A stretch of DNA of 64,000 nt, from assembly GCF_000620145.1 (NCBI RefSeq), contig NZ_JHVM01000009.1, positions 62,001-126,000 on the forward strand, given 5' to 3'. The stretch is from Deefgea rivuli DSM 18356 (GTDB lineage: Bacteria > Pseudomonadota > Gammaproteobacteria > Burkholderiales > Chitinibacteraceae). A program made the position numbers and the translations under genes. The notes under the pieces were generated by a model, which was given only the letters and a program-made list of their open reading frames with translations, made no database searches and was not told where the DNA came from. Positions 30,081-40,001 of the stretch are shown here, in pieces; positions within the stretch are counted from its first letter, which is position 1, and every line of letters begins with the position of its first letter.

Positions 30081-31073
30081 ATGAAACGCATCACACTATC
30101 GCTGTTGGCTCTTTCGATGATGGCGGGTTTTGCTCAAGCTGAAACAGTGACCGTATACAGCGCGCGCAATGAGCAATTGATTAAGCCTTTATTTGATGCT
30201 TACACCAAAGAAACCGGTGTTGAGATCAAAGTTTTGACGGATAAAGAAGGCCCGTTAATGGCGCGTTTGCAAGCGGAAGGTACCAATACCCCCGCTGATA
30301 TGCTGATCACCGTGGATGCGGGCAATCTTTGGCAAGCTTCGAATTTGGGTCTGCTTAAGTCTGTGAAATCAGAAACGCTGAACAAAAACATTCCAGCGCA
30401 TTTACGTGATGATAAAGGCCAATGGTATGGCCTATCAGTGCGTGCACGCACGATGTTTTTCAATCCAGATTTAGTTAAAGCCGAAGACTTGTCAACCTAT
30501 GAAGACTTGGCCGATCCAAAATGGAAAGGTAAATTGTGTTTGCGTACCAGTAAAAAAGTTTACAACCAATCTTTAGTTGCAATGATGATTGCGCAACATG
30601 GCGAAGCCAAAACTGAGAAAGTCGTTCGTGGTTGGGTGGCGAATTTGGCAACGGATGTATTTGCTGATGACACGAAATTACTTGAAGCAATTGCAGCAGG
30701 TCAGTGCGCTGTTGGTATTGCCAATACGTATTATTTTGGCCGTTTAGTCGATAAAAATCCTAAATTTAACGCTAAAATCTTCTGGGCAAATCAAAAAGCC
30801 GAAGGCGTTCATGTGAATGTATCGGGTGCAGGCGTGACGCGTTATGCCAAAAATGAAGCGGGCGCAGTGAAATTGATGGAATGGTTGTCTTCAAATAAAG
30901 CGCAAAATATTTACGCCGATAAAGATATGGAATTCCCTGTGAATCCAACCGTTAAACCCGATCAGTTGGTGGCTTCTTGGGGCGCTTTCAAGCCTAACGT
31001 TATCAATATGAGCAAGGCGGGTGAGTTGCAATCGCAAGCGGTTAAATTGATGGATAGAGCAGGTTATAAGTAA
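30081..31073 (+). CDS. fbpA: Ferric-iron ABC transporter, periplasmic binding protein
   Basis: A 330-aa solute-binding protein with a signal peptide (residues 1-20, cleavage after AQA) and the start of the mature protein [21 protein letters not shown], typical of FbpA/AfuA/FutA. The Tyr-Tyr pair in [11 protein letters not shown] supplies the usual ferric-iron ligands. It is followed by permease and ATPase genes after a hairpin that may reduce downstream expression. A Fur-like box lies upstream. Confidence 0.93.
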   Translation: MKRITLSLLALSMMAGFAQAETVTVYSARNEQLIKPLFDAYTKETGVEIKVLTDKEGPLMARLQAEGTNTPADMLITVDAGNLWQASNLGLLKSVKSETLNKNIPAHLRDDKGQWYGLSVRARTMFFNPDLVKAEDLSTYEDLADPKWKGKLCLRTSKKVYNQSLVAMMIAQHGEAKTEKVVRGWVANLATDVFADDTKLLEAIAAGQCAVGIANTYYFGRLVDKNPKFNAKIFWANQKAEGVHVNVSGAGVTRYAKNEAGAVKLMEWLSSNKAQNIYADKDMEFPVNPTVKPDQLVASWGAFKPNVINMSKAGELQSQAVKLMDRAGYK

Positions 31074-31122
31074 TTGTTGAGTGTAAGTTGCGTGGCTTAA
31101 TCCGTCCGCTCCGTTACAATTG

Positions 31123-31160
31123 ATGGGCAGCCCGTTCTGGGACTGCCCATTTTATATTTC
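31123..31160 (+). terminator. Intra-operon hairpin between fbpA and fbpB
   Basis: ATGGGCAG-12 bases-CTGCCCAT followed by TTTATATTT. Inside the stem a second CCC/GGG pairing is possible. It sits 13 bases before the fbpB start, where partial termination would give more binding protein than permease. Confidence 0.7.
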
Positions 31161-31163
31161 TGG

Positions 31164-32771
31164 ATGTCTATGCGTTTGTTCTCTCCACGCGGCGCGTTTC
31201 TTCTCTTGCCGATTGCTTTGCTCACGGTCATTCCTTTGTTGGTGGTCATGGCGTCTTTTTTGCAGCCCGAGCCTGAAATCTGGTCGCATCTATTCGAATT
31301 CGTGTTGCCTGATGTTTTAAAAAATACTTTTGTTTTGATTTTAGGCGTTTCAGTGGGGGTATTGCTGCTGGGCGTACCGCTGGCATGGCTTACCGCCGTA
31401 TGCCAATTCCCTGGTCGGCGTTTTTTTGCGTGGGCGCTCATGCTGCCTTTGGCGATGCCCGCTTATGTATTGGCCTTTGTGATGGTGGGTTTTTTAGACT
31501 TTACGGGTCCAGTGCAAACCTTGATCCGCGAGTTAACCGGCTCATCGGCGTGGTTTCCGCGCATTCGCAGCACCGGCGGCGTGATTATGGTGATGTCACT
31601 AGCGTTTTACCCTTATGTATATTTATTGGCGCGCAATGCGTTTTTAACTCAGGGCAAGCGGGCGCTAGAAGCGGCGCAAATGCTGGGTATGTCGCGCCCA
31701 TGTGCGTTTTGGAAAGTGGCGCTGCCGATGGCGCGGCCTTGGTTGATTGGCGGCATGACTTTGGCGCTGATGGAAACCTTGGCCGATTTTGGTACGGTGT
31801 CGATTTTTAATTTCGATACATTTACGACGGCAATTTATAAGTCGTGGTTTGCGCTATTTAATTTAACTGCTGCCTCGCAGTTGGCCTCGCTACTGGTGTT
31901 ATTGGTGCTGGTGATTTTGGGTTTGGAGCGTTGGGCGCGTGGGGCGCGGCGTTATCATGGCCGAATAGTGGCGGCGGAGCGCATTGTGCTCACTCGTTGT
32001 CAGGGTTTTTGGGCGAGTGCGGCGTGTACGCTTGTGTTGCTGACGGCGTTTATTATTCCTTTGCTACAATTGATCACGTGGAGCGCGCAAATTTGGCGTG
32101 AGGATTTCGATGCGCGCTATCCGGGTTTTATTTTGCGCTCGATTGGGATTTCTTTATTGGCTGCTGCAATCGTGACGGTGTTGGCCTTGCTCTTGGTCTA
32201 TATCCAGCGCCGTTATGCGGCTAAGTCAACATCCTTGTTGGTGCGCTTAGCGACGGTAGGTTATGCCGTGCCAGGCACGGTACTGGCGGTGGGCGTGTTT
32301 ATCCCCATTGCGTGGTTGGATAACCAATTACTACCGATTGCGCATGCCTTGGGGTTTGATACGTTTCAAATTTTGAAAGGCTCAGTCGCCGTGATGTTAT
32401 TGGCTTTGGCTGCGCGGTTTATGGCGGTGGGCTTTCAGCCGATTGATGGTGCGATGCAAAGAATTAGTCATAATCAAGAAGATGCGGCGCGTACTTTGGG
32501 TGTGAGTGAGCGTGGCTTATTGTGGCGCTTGCATATCCCTTTGCTGCGCGGTGGTGTGTTCACGGCGATGCTGATGGTGTTTGTTGATGTGATGAAGGAA
32601 ATGCCGATCACCTTGATGACGCGTCCGTTTGGTTGGGACACCTTGGCAGTACGAGTGTTTGAAATGACATCAGAAGGCATGTGGCAAAACGCCGCATTGC
32701 CGAGTTTATTGATTGTGATGGCTGGCTTATTGCCAGTGATTTTATTAGTTAGAAAATCTGAGGGTGAGTAA
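31164..32771 (+). CDS. fbpB: Ferric-iron ABC transporter permease (fused two-domain type)
   Basis: 535 aa with about 12 predicted transmembrane helices in two homologous permease halves. Each carries an EAA loop: ALEAAQMLGMSRPCAFWKVALPMARP and DAARTLGVSERGLLWRLHIPLLRG. This fused form is the FbpB/SfuB type. A second ATG two codons downstream is possible. Its stop overlaps the start of the ATPase gene by one base. Confidence 0.93.
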   Translation: MSMRLFSPRGAFLLLPIALLTVIPLLVVMASFLQPEPEIWSHLFEFVLPDVLKNTFVLILGVSVGVLLLGVPLAWLTAVCQFPGRRFFAWALMLPLAMPAYVLAFVMVGFLDFTGPVQTLIRELTGSSAWFPRIRSTGGVIMVMSLAFYPYVYLLARNAFLTQGKRALEAAQMLGMSRPCAFWKVALPMARPWLIGGMTLALMETLADFGTVSIFNFDTFTTAIYKSWFALFNLTAASQLASLLVLLVLVILGLERWARGARRYHGRIVAAERIVLTRCQGFWASAACTLVLLTAFIIPLLQLITWSAQIWREDFDARYPGFILRSIGISLLAAAIVTVLALLLVYIQRRYAAKSTSLLVRLATVGYAVPGTVLAVGVFIPIAWLDNQLLPIAHALGFDTFQILKGSVAVMLLALAARFMAVGFQPIDGAMQRISHNQEDAARTLGVSERGLLWRLHIPLLRGGVFTAMLMVFVDVMKEMPITLMTRPFGWDTLAVRVFEMTSEGMWQNAALPSLLIVMAGLLPVILLVRKSEGE

Positions 32772-33802
32772 TGGCTTTACTAAAAGTTGATGGGTTAGCG
32801 GTTTCATTTGCTGGGCGTAAGGTCGTTGAGAACTTGTCATTTGAATTGGCCGAGGGTGACATCGGCTGTTTATTGGGTGCTTCGGGCTGCGGTAAAACGA
32901 CGGTGTTGCGTGCAATTGCGGGGTTTGAGCCTTTATCGGGTGGTCACATTTATTTGGCGGGACGAAAAGTGGGCTCGGCAGCGCAGCAAACGCCGGTGCA
33001 AGAACGTGGCATTGGCATGGTGTTTCAAGATTACGCACTATTCCCACACTTAACTGTGGCGGCGAATATCGCGTTTGGTCTTAGCAATAAAGATCCGAAA
33101 AAAGTACGCGAATTACTTGATTTAGTGGGCTTAAACCATGTTGAAGCGCGCTATCCGCATGAATTGTCTGGCGGGCAGCAGCAGCGCGTCGCCTTGGCAC
33201 GCGCCTTAGCACCTAAACCACGGCTATTGCTATTGGATGAGCCATTCTCGAATTTGGATGTCGAGCTACGCGAACGCTTGGGTCAAGAAGTACGAGCGAT
33301 TTTGAAAGCCAGTGGCACAACGGCGATTTTGGTCACGCATGATCAGCGCGAAGCATTTGCAGTGGCGGATCGGGTCGGCGTGATGACGGAGGGCAGTTTG
33401 CGCCAGTGGGCCGCGCCGTATGATTTGTATCATGAGCCAGTCGATCGCTTTGTCGCCAATTTTATTGGCGAGGGCGTATTACTTCCTGCGACATTAACGG
33501 GGCCGCAGTGCATTGAATTTGAATTGGGCGAGGTTTGCCGCACCGTGCCGATTGATTGTTGTGTCGGTTGCGATATGGAAGTGCTAATTCGCCCCGATGA
33601 TATTGTGCATGTCGACAATAGCCCGTTGAAAGCCGAAGTCATTTCAAAAGTGTTTCGCGGTGCGCATTTTCTGTACACCTTGGCGCTCCCTTCGGGAAAC
33701 CGCGTATTGTCTTTAGTGCCCAGTCATCATAATCATGCTATCGGTGAAGCAATTGGTATTGAAGTCGAATGTGAGCATGTGATTGCATTTAAAACACCTT
33801 AA
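32771..33802 (+). CDS. fbpC: Ferric-iron ABC transporter ATP-binding protein
   Basis: 343 aa. Walker A GASGCGKTT (residues 36-44), ABC signature ELSGGQQQRVALARAL and Walker B LLLLDEPFSNLD are all intact, and VTHDQREAF holds the switch histidine. The C-terminal ~110 residues form a TOBE-type regulatory domain (VLIRPDDIVHVDN...). It powers uptake by FbpAB. Confidence 0.94.
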   Translation: MALLKVDGLAVSFAGRKVVENLSFELAEGDIGCLLGASGCGKTTVLRAIAGFEPLSGGHIYLAGRKVGSAAQQTPVQERGIGMVFQDYALFPHLTVAANIAFGLSNKDPKKVRELLDLVGLNHVEARYPHELSGGQQQRVALARALAPKPRLLLLDEPFSNLDVELRERLGQEVRAILKASGTTAILVTHDQREAFAVADRVGVMTEGSLRQWAAPYDLYHEPVDRFVANFIGEGVLLPATLTGPQCIEFELGEVCRTVPIDCCVGCDMEVLIRPDDIVHVDNSPLKAEVISKVFRGAHFLYTLALPSGNRVLSLVPSHHNHAIGEAIGIEVECEHVIAFKTP

Positions 33803-33840
33803 GTGGTAAAGCAAAAGTTTTGGCCTAAGGCCACCCAGTC

Positions 33841-33911
33841 TTGCATCGTTGTCTCGCCTTGTCGTACTCGATGTACTGCCTGCGGCTTCGACGCCTCGCC
33901 ATAAAACTTTT
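33841..33911. repeat. Dispersed repeat type 2, copy 1
   Basis: An approximately 70 bp element starting TTGCATCGTTGTCTCGCC and ending CCTCGCCATAAAACTTT. It matches, in inverted orientation, the sequence at 48233-48300 with few indels. It is non-coding, in the gap between fbpC and the chemoreceptor gene. Confidence 0.65.
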
Positions 33912-34015
33912 TCACTTGTACTTAAGCGATTTAGTTTTGCTTGAGTGTCGTTTTGTTTCAGTGACTTACAGATTAGCGACTAAACTATAAAAATGAGATT
34001 GATATTGGGGGTTAT

Positions 34016-36088
34016 ATGCTGCGCTTTAGTCATATGAGTTTACGTACTAAGATTTTGCTGTTTACGACGACCGCTATTGCTGTTGGTTTCGCAATTATGA
34101 TTAGCATTATTGCTAACCATGCTTATGAATCCGCTAAAGCACAAGGTTTGCTGCGTTTAAAAGAGCAGTCTTTGGCCTATGCCACGCAAGTTGAGGGGCA
34201 ATTTTCTGCCGCCTATCAATTACCGATTAATTTGACGCAGGCCGTGCAAGGCTTACAGGGCGCAGCGCTACCCGAGCGAAAAGCGCTTGATGCGCTTATT
34301 GTGCGGATGCTTGAAGCGCAGCCGCTGGCGTCGGGTTTGTGGATGATTTGGGAGCCCAATGCGCTAGATGGCAAGGATGATATGTATAGGCAGGACTGGC
34401 CGAAACATGATCCTTCAGGTAGATATACCCCCTATATTGTTCGCAGCGAAGGCAAGATTGTTCAAGATACCATGTTGGGGGCTGACCAGAAAAAAGCAGC
34501 CGAACCTTTCCGTGACAAGCCCACTGAATACAAAGTGCCCTATGAAGCCAGTGGCTGGGGCGATTTTTACGCTGTACCCAAGCAGCGCCAACAAGATACT
34601 GTTACTGAGCCTTTTCCGTATGATGTGGGTGGTGTAAAAACTTTGATGTCGACTTTGGCTGTGGCGATTAAAGATCCTTCGGGTAAATTTTTGGGCGTTG
34701 CAGGGCTGGATTTTCCTTTGGCCTCTTTGCAAGCCAGTATCGGTAAAGAAAAACCTTATGGTGTTGGCACGGTGACTTTGATTTCAAATGCCGGCATGTA
34801 TGTGGTGACGCCCGATAGCGCCAAAGCGGGCAAGAATGTGAGCGATGCTGATTATCCGGCCGGCTTTATGAGCGATTTGAAAGCGGGTAAAGCTAGCCAT
34901 TTCGAGCGCGATGGCACTTTGTTTGAATACCAGCCGATTAAAATGGGTAATAGTAATCAGCCATGGTCGATTGGCGTTGCGGTACCTGAATCAGTCATCG
35001 TTGCCGAGGCCGTTGCGGCACGAAATTGGGCGATTGTTGTTGGCTTAATTGCGCTGGTCGCGATTGTAGCTGTGCTGAGTGTGTTGCTGAATATTCTGAT
35101 TGCGCCCTTGCAACGCTTGGCTGTGGCGATGGAAGAAGTCTCAACCGGTGAGGGCGATTTGACTCGCCAATTGCCGATTCATGGTCAAGATGAAATTGGC
35201 CGTACTGCGCAGGCGTTTAATCAGTTTGTTGTGACCTTGCGGAAAATGTTTATCGAGGTTAGATCGCAAAGTGACGCGGTGAGTCAAGCTAGCCAGCAAC
35301 TCGCGGGGCCGGCACATACAGTGCGTTCATCTTCAATGCATCAGGCCGAAGCGGCAACTTCAACAGCTGCCAGTGTTGAAGAAGTTACCGTTAGTATTCA
35401 GCATATCGCCGATTCGGCGCGCGATTTTGAGCACACAGCGCGTGAAACAGGGCAAGAAACCAGTGCCAGTCAGATTAAAGTGGATGAAGTCGCCAAAGAA
35501 ATCGCGCAAATCCACGAAACCATGGCGCATTTGGTGTCTTCAATGCAGAGCCTGAATACGCAATCCTTGCAGGTGAATCAAATCGTACAAACGATTAAAG
35601 ACATTGCCGATCAAACTAATCTCTTGGCACTGAATGCCGCGATTGAGGCGGCGCGTGCGGGCGATATGGGCCGTGGTTTTGCGGTCGTGGCCGATGAAGT
35701 GCGTAAACTCGCAGGTCGTTCGGGTGAAGCGACGATTGAGATTTCATCGATTGTGAATGCCATCCAGCAAGAAATCCACAAAGCAGGTGATCATATGCAA
35801 GTGACGCAGCGTCAAGTGGGCGCAAGCGTGGAATTGTCGCAACAGGCTGCCGTATCGATGAATACGGTGCGCCAAGGCACCGAGCTGCTGTTGGTGAGTA
35901 TTGGCGATATTGCCAATGCAACGCGCGAACAAGCCGCTGCGAGCACTGATATTGCACAAAATATCGAAACCATCAGTACGATGTCACAGCGCAATAGTGA
36001 TGCGATGTCAGGTGTTGGCGCTTCGGTCGAAGATCTGGAAAAAATGGCCGGACGCTTAAAAGCGATTGTCGGTGGTTTTAAATTGTAA
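34016..36088 (+). CDS. Methyl-accepting chemotaxis protein (Cache sensor)
   Basis: A 690-aa transducer. TM1 is at about residues 12-34 and TM2 at about 342-365. Between them lies a ~300-aa periplasmic double-Cache-type domain with [18 protein letters not shown] and [28 protein letters not shown] domain follows ([27 protein letters not shown]), then the signalling tip ([40 protein letters not shown]). The ligand is unknown. It ends in GGFKL, without a CheR-docking pentapeptide. It is monocistronic. Confidence 0.95.
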   Translation: MLRFSHMSLRTKILLFTTTAIAVGFAIMISIIANHAYESAKAQGLLRLKEQSLAYATQVEGQFSAAYQLPINLTQAVQGLQGAALPERKALDALIVRMLEAQPLASGLWMIWEPNALDGKDDMYRQDWPKHDPSGRYTPYIVRSEGKIVQDTMLGADQKKAAEPFRDKPTEYKVPYEASGWGDFYAVPKQRQQDTVTEPFPYDVGGVKTLMSTLAVAIKDPSGKFLGVAGLDFPLASLQASIGKEKPYGVGTVTLISNAGMYVVTPDSAKAGKNVSDADYPAGFMSDLKAGKASHFERDGTLFEYQPIKMGNSNQPWSIGVAVPESVIVAEAVAARNWAIVVGLIALVAIVAVLSVLLNILIAPLQRLAVAMEEVSTGEGDLTRQLPIHGQDEIGRTAQAFNQFVVTLRKMFIEVRSQSDAVSQASQQLAGPAHTVRSSSMHQAEAATSTAASVEEVTVSIQHIADSARDFEHTARETGQETSASQIKVDEVAKEIAQIHETMAHLVSSMQSLNTQSLQVNQIVQTIKDIADQTNLLALNAAIEAARAGDMGRGFAVVADEVRKLAGRSGEATIEISSIVNAIQQEIHKAGDHMQVTQRQVGASVELSQQAAVSMNTVRQGTELLLVSIGDIANATREQAAASTDIAQNIETISTMSQRNSDAMSGVGASVEDLEKMAGRLKAIVGGFKL

Positions 36089-36093
36089 TTGTT

Positions 36094-36143
36094 GGTGTAT
36101 TGAGCTGTAGCCTTTTTTAATTATAGCTTGCAGCTCAATACCC
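36094..36143. repeat. GGGTAT/ATACC palindrome family, copy D
   Basis: 50 bp; arms GGTGTATTGAGCTGTAGC and GCTTGCAGCTCAATACCC pair, with a T-rich loop. It lies exactly between the convergent chemoreceptor and SulP genes (the SulP stop codon begins two bases after it). Confidence 0.75.
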
Positions 36144-36144
36144 A

Positions 36145-37854
36145 TTAGATACAGAAGTCGTCTTTTTCCGGATTTAAAGCCTGTACTGCGGCGTGAGTGG
36201 AAATAAATACGGGCCCAAGTTCACTCAATAGCGTGCTATGCGCTAGCGTTGCATACACTGGGCCTTTTACTTCAGCCAAATGCAAGGTCACTCCCTGATT
36301 TTCCAGTCCTTGGCGAAATTCACGCAAAGCCGCAATCGCGCTTGCATCAATTGAATTGACCGCCGATAGCACCAAAATGAGATGTGCCGCTTGCGTGTGG
36401 CTTTTTAGGTGCTGCTGGCATTGCTCGATCACCTGCGCGCAATTGCCGAAATACAAGCTCTCATCAATCCGAATCGCAAGTAAGTGCGCGGGCATTTCGA
36501 CTTTAAAATGCAGCGCATTTCGAAAGTGCTCGCTACCGGGAACGCGCCCAATGACGGCAAGATGTGGTCTGCTACTGCGTAAAATAAACAGTAATAGCGA
36601 TACGCCGATACCAACCGCAATACCATTGATTGGGCCTATCAGTAGTACCGCAAAAAAAGTCAGTAGCCACGCCGCACCATCGCGCTGATCAATGCGCCAA
36701 GCAATCTGCAAGGCTTGCAGATTGATCATTCGGATTGTTGCCAAAATAATCGTTGCGGCCAGCAGTGGTAGTGGTAATCCACTAATTGCATCACTAAAGA
36801 ACAGTACCCCGAGCAGCATCCAGCCTGCGGTCATTACGCCGGCTAGTGGTGTGCGCGCGCCACTATTTGCGTTGACGGCTGTGCGGGAAAATCCACCGCT
36901 AACCGGCATGCCACCAAACACGGCAGCTGCCATATTGCTGCCGCCTAAGGCGATTAGCTCTTGATCGGTGACGACTTTTTCATTGCGCTCGGCGGCAATC
37001 GTCTGTGCAATCGTGATGCTTTGTAAAAATCCAGCTAAACCGATCAGTAGTGCGGGGAGCCAAAGTTGTGCAAGCACATGAGTATCTAGCTGAGGCTGAA
37101 TTGCCGTCATGCTGGCACTGGGTAGTGCACCAATTAGTCGAATGCTATTTGGATCAAGCAGTTTCTGGGCGATTAATCCGCCTACGATCAGAATGCCCAG
37201 CGGTAAAATCCGGCTAATGAGTTGCGCGGTTTTAAAAGAGACGCGCAGGCGCTGTAGTGCGGCAATGCAGGGTGTGCTGCTGAGCCAGAGTAAAGCCAAT
37301 CCGGCTAAGCCAAATAAGCTGGGCGTGAGCGAGAGTTGCGTGAGTGCGTGCGGTGCTGCGAGTAGCCAATTCATTACATTGTCGCCACGCCATGCCGTGC
37401 CGAGCAATGCGCCGCTTTGTCCCAGCGCAATCAGTAATGCTGTTCCGGCACTAAACCCTTGAATGACTGGAATTGATAGTACACGAGTAAGTTTGCCAAG
37501 TTTGAGCGCACCAAATCCAAGCATCAATACGCCTGATATGAGCGTAAGCCCGCTTGCTAGCGCGATGTATTCGGTACTATTGCTGGCGGCGAAGGGCGCT
37601 AATGCGGTGGCGGTCATTGCCGATGTGATCGCCATTGGGCCAACCGACTGCGCCATGCTGCTGCCCAGTAAGGCATACACCAGAACGGGGGCAATGCTGG
37701 CGTAAATGCCGTTGATGGCTGGCAGCCCAGCCAACTGTGCATAGGCTAATCCTTGTGGGATTAGCAGCAGCGCCACGATGATGCTGGCGCCCAAGTCACC
37801 TAGCGCATATTCGCGGCGATAGTGGGGGAGCCAGTTCAGGATGGGGAGTTTCAT
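36145..37854 (-). CDS. SulP family inorganic anion transporter
   Basis: 569 aa. A SLC26/SulP membrane domain (about 10-14 helices; ASIIVALLLIPQGLAYAQLAGLPAINGIYAS, SVGPMAITSAMTA, GGMPVSGGFSRTAVN) is followed by a C-terminal STAS domain (about 445-560; LILVLSAVNSIDASAIAALREF). Anions may be sulfate or bicarbonate. It is encoded with the YeeE/YedE pair and BigR and its start overlaps the previous gene by 4 bases, so sulfite/sulfate handling in sulfide oxidation is the likely role. Confidence 0.93.
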   Translation of the reverse strand: MKLPILNWLPHYRREYALGDLGASIIVALLLIPQGLAYAQLAGLPAINGIYASIAPVLVYALLGSSMAQSVGPMAITSAMTATALAPFAASNSTEYIALASGLTLISGVLMLGFGALKLGKLTRVLSIPVIQGFSAGTALLIALGQSGALLGTAWRGDNVMNWLLAAPHALTQLSLTPSLFGLAGLALLWLSSTPCIAALQRLRVSFKTAQLISRILPLGILIVGGLIAQKLLDPNSIRLIGALPSASMTAIQPQLDTHVLAQLWLPALLIGLAGFLQSITIAQTIAAERNEKVVTDQELIALGGSNMAAAVFGGMPVSGGFSRTAVNANSGARTPLAGVMTAGWMLLGVLFFSDAISGLPLPLLAATIILATIRMINLQALQIAWRIDQRDGAAWLLTFFAVLLIGPINGIAVGIGVSLLLFILRSSRPHLAVIGRVPGSEHFRNALHFKVEMPAHLLAIRIDESLYFGNCAQVIEQCQQHLKSHTQAAHLILVLSAVNSIDASAIAALREFRQGLENQGVTLHLAEVKGPVYATLAHSTLLSELGPVFISTHAAVQALNPEKDDFCI

Positions 37855-38267
37855 TGGCGTTGTAGGCGTTCAAAAATAAACATTCCAGCCAACATGGCGG
37901 CGACAAAAATAGCTGCGCCCATCGATCCAGTGCCGAGTGCGACCAAGGCTGGGCCCGGGCAAATACCTGCAATCCCCCAGCCTATCCCAAATGCCATACT
38001 GCCAAGGATTAAGCGGCGATCAATGACATTACTTGTTGGCAATTTCATCGCCTCCTGAGTCAAGACGGTGGTGCTGCGTTTTTTTGCTGCGGTGAAAAAA
38101 ATGAGCGCTACGCCAATCCCGCCGCCCATCACAAACGCTAGGCTAGGATCCCACAGTCCTGCAAGGTCTAAAAAACCCTGTACTTTGCTGGGGCTTGCCA
38201 TACCTGCGAGTAATAAACCGAGTCCAAATAATAGCCCCGTAAGAAGACCAATTAGATTCATTTGCAT
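37851..38267 (-). CDS. YeeE/YedE family (DUF6691-type) half-transporter
   Basis: 138 aa with four predicted helices and the conserved GxxFGxGLLLAGMxSPxKVxGFLD (GLLFGLGLLLAGMASPSKV) and GIGWGIAGICPGPALV motifs, the latter with a cysteine. Two such half-size proteins (PmpA/PmpB in the BigR operon of Xylella and Agrobacterium) form a channel for sulfur species such as thiosulfate or sulfite. The ATG at 38267 has AAGG upstream; an ATG two codons later is possible. Confidence 0.9.
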   Translation of the reverse strand: MQMNLIGLLTGLLFGLGLLLAGMASPSKVQGFLDLAGLWDPSLAFVMGGGIGVALIFFTAAKKRSTTVLTQEAMKLPTSNVIDRRLILGSMAFGIGWGIAGICPGPALVALGTGSMGAAIFVAAMLAGMFIFERLQRQ

Positions 38268-38276
38268 GGCAAGACC

Positions 38277-38702
38277 TTAAAGAATATGTTTAATGACAAA
38301 AACGGTTGCAAAACCTGCACCCATAAAGCTCACAACGGCCACCAAAGAGCGCGCCGAATAACGCGATAGGCCACAAATGCCATGCCCGCTGGTGCAGCCG
38401 TTGGCGTAGCGCGTGCCGATGCCGACTAAGAGCCCTGCGACGATCAGCCAAGGTGTCGTTGTCACCATTTCCAAATCGGGTAGTGGCGCAAATAGTCGCC
38501 ATAGCCACGGTGAAGCCAGTAATCCGATCACAAATAACACGCGCCATGTTTTGTCTTTTGCGCCATTAATAAGCCCACCGACAATACCGGCGATGCCTGC
38601 AATTTTGCCCGCCAATAAAATCAGCAATCCCGCAGCAAGCCCGATGATCGCGCCGCCAGCCAAAGCGGCCAGTGGCGTAAAGTGTGCATAATCAATTTGC
38701 AT
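38277..38702 (-). CDS. YeeE/YedE family half-transporter
   Basis: 141 aa, the partner of the following gene. Helices include PLAALAGGAIIGLAAGLLILLAGKIAGIAGIVGGLI, and the cysteine-bearing motif RYANGCTSGHGICGLSRYSARSLVAV is diagnostic of the YeeE/YedE family (cysteines pass sulfur compounds through the channel). It overlaps the bigR 3' end by 11 bases. Confidence 0.92.
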   Translation of the reverse strand: MQIDYAHFTPLAALAGGAIIGLAAGLLILLAGKIAGIAGIVGGLINGAKDKTWRVLFVIGLLASPWLWRLFAPLPDLEMVTTTPWLIVAGLLVGIGTRYANGCTSGHGICGLSRYSARSLVAVVSFMGAGFATVFVIKHIL

Positions 38703-39036
38703 CTTGGGTCTCCGGCTGTGTGGGTTTTAGGTCGATGGGGCAATACAGTGCATATAAGAGATTGAGTAGCTGCTGAACCTCGTCACTGGCCAGAGAGTAA
38801 TAAATTCGCTTGCCGTCGCGGCGAGTGTTGACAAGGCCCGCATTACGCAAGACACCCAGCTGTTGAGATAATGTGGGTTGGCGAATGTCGAGTAGTTCTT
38901 CGAAATCGGAAACGCATTTTTCGCCGTCGACCATTTGGCACAGCAGCAAGAGGCGGTCTTCATTGCCCATAATTTTTAGCGTTTGCGTGGCGTTGACTGC
39001 CGCAGCACGCATTGCATTGATGGCTTCTGGATTCAT
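38692..39036 (-). CDS. bigR: ArsR-family persulfide-sensing repressor (BigR-like)
   Basis: 114 aa winged-helix ArsR/SmtB protein. The recognition region is DIRQPTLSQQLGVLRNAGLVNTRRDGKRIYYSL. Cysteines C41 (GEKCVSDFEELL) and C99 (LYALYCPI) correspond to the pair that forms a disulfide or polysulfide in BigR/SqrR, which then releases DNA. It heads the operon for the two YeeE genes and SulP, and is divergent from the persulfide dioxygenase; the AT-rich palindromic region at 39061-39095 is the likely operator. Confidence 0.88.
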   Translation of the reverse strand: MNPEAINAMRAAAVNATQTLKIMGNEDRLLLLCQMVDGEKCVSDFEELLDIRQPTLSQQLGVLRNAGLVNTRRDGKRIYYSLASDEVQQLLNLLYALYCPIDLKPTQPETQDAN

Positions 39037-39060
39037 TGTTTGACCCTGAGATAAAACTAT

Positions 39061-39095
39061 TTGACTTTATATTATATAAATTTATAATGTATGTA
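39061..39095 (+). promoter_or_regulatory. Promoter and candidate BigR operator
   Basis: TTGACT-N16-TATAAT (39061-39088) forms a good promoter reading toward the dioxygenase gene. The spacer and -10 are part of an AT-rich near-palindrome TTATATAAATTTATAATG centred on AAATTT, as expected for a BigR site controlling both divergent operons. Confidence 0.6.
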
Positions 39096-39119
39096 AATAA
39101 TTATTTACGAGGTCACACC

Positions 39120-39992
39120 ATGAGTCAGTCGCAAGCGCATGTTTTAGCATTTTTTGATGCGGCTACTTTTACCGTGAGTTATCTGGTGTATGACAAAGTG
39201 GCAGGGCGAGCTGCGATTATCGATCCAGTACTTGATTATGATGCGAAATCGGGAAGAACAAGCACCGCTGGCGCGCAAAAGATTGTGAATGCAGTGCACC
39301 AGCTCAATTTGACAGTGGACTGGATATTAGAAACGCATGCCCATGCCGATCATGTATCGGCTGCTGCGTGGTTGCAGGGGGTTGTGGGTGGTCAAATTGC
39401 GATTGGTAAAGGCATTGATCAAGTACAAAAAATATTTAAGCCGATATTTGATCTGGAGGCTGAGTTTTTCACTGATGGTCGGCAATTTGACTATTTATTC
39501 GCGCCGAATGAAGAATGGGGTATTGGCTCGCTTAGCGCAAAAGCATTGTCTGTTCCGGGGCATACCCCTGCGGATATGGCTTACTTAATTGGCGATGCTT
39601 TGTTTGTTGGCGATACGGTGTTTATGCCCGATGTGGGGACTGCGCGCTGCGATTTTCCGGGCGGCGACGCCGGTGCATTGTATGATTCGGTGCAAAGGCT
39701 GTATCAATTGCCTGATGACACGCGCGTGTTCGTTTGCCATGACTATTTGCCGCCGCATCGGCACGAATATCAATGGGAAACGACGCTGGCAGCGCAAAAA
39801 AATAGCAATGTGCATTTGCGCGCAGATACACGGCGCGATGATTTTATTGCATTACGTCAAGCAAGGGATGCAAGCTTGGCGATGCCGCAGCTGATTTTGC
39901 CATCGATTCAAATTAATATTCGCGCAGGACATTTCCCGCCAGCTGATGCGAATGGAAAACGGTTTTTAAAAATACCTTTAAATGTGCTTTAA
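39120..39992 (+). CDS. blh: ETHE1-like persulfide dioxygenase / BigR-associated beta-lactamase-like hydrolase
   Basis: 290 aa metallo-beta-lactamase-fold protein with the iron-binding motif THAHADH (H73, H75, D77, H78), LSVPGHTPADMAYLIGDALFVGDTVF and VFVCHDYLP. Homologues in BigR operons (Blh) oxidise glutathione persulfide to sulfite. The ATG at 39120 has GAGG upstream; 28 in-frame codons before it cover the promoter. Downstream trxC follows at 9 bases, so the two form an operon. Confidence 0.9.
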   Translation: MSQSQAHVLAFFDAATFTVSYLVYDKVAGRAAIIDPVLDYDAKSGRTSTAGAQKIVNAVHQLNLTVDWILETHAHADHVSAAAWLQGVVGGQIAIGKGIDQVQKIFKPIFDLEAEFFTDGRQFDYLFAPNEEWGIGSLSAKALSVPGHTPADMAYLIGDALFVGDTVFMPDVGTARCDFPGGDAGALYDSVQRLYQLPDDTRVFVCHDYLPPHRHEYQWETTLAAQKNSNVHLRADTRRDDFIALRQARDASLAMPQLILPSIQINIRAGHFPPADANGKRFLKIPLNVL

Positions 39993-40001
39993 GGAAAAAT
40001 A

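Noticed and set aside
34016-34030. Sigma-28 promoter upstream of the chemoreceptor
   Set aside because: The sequence 33900-34015 has no TAAAG-N-GCCGATAA match comparable to the fliC promoter.
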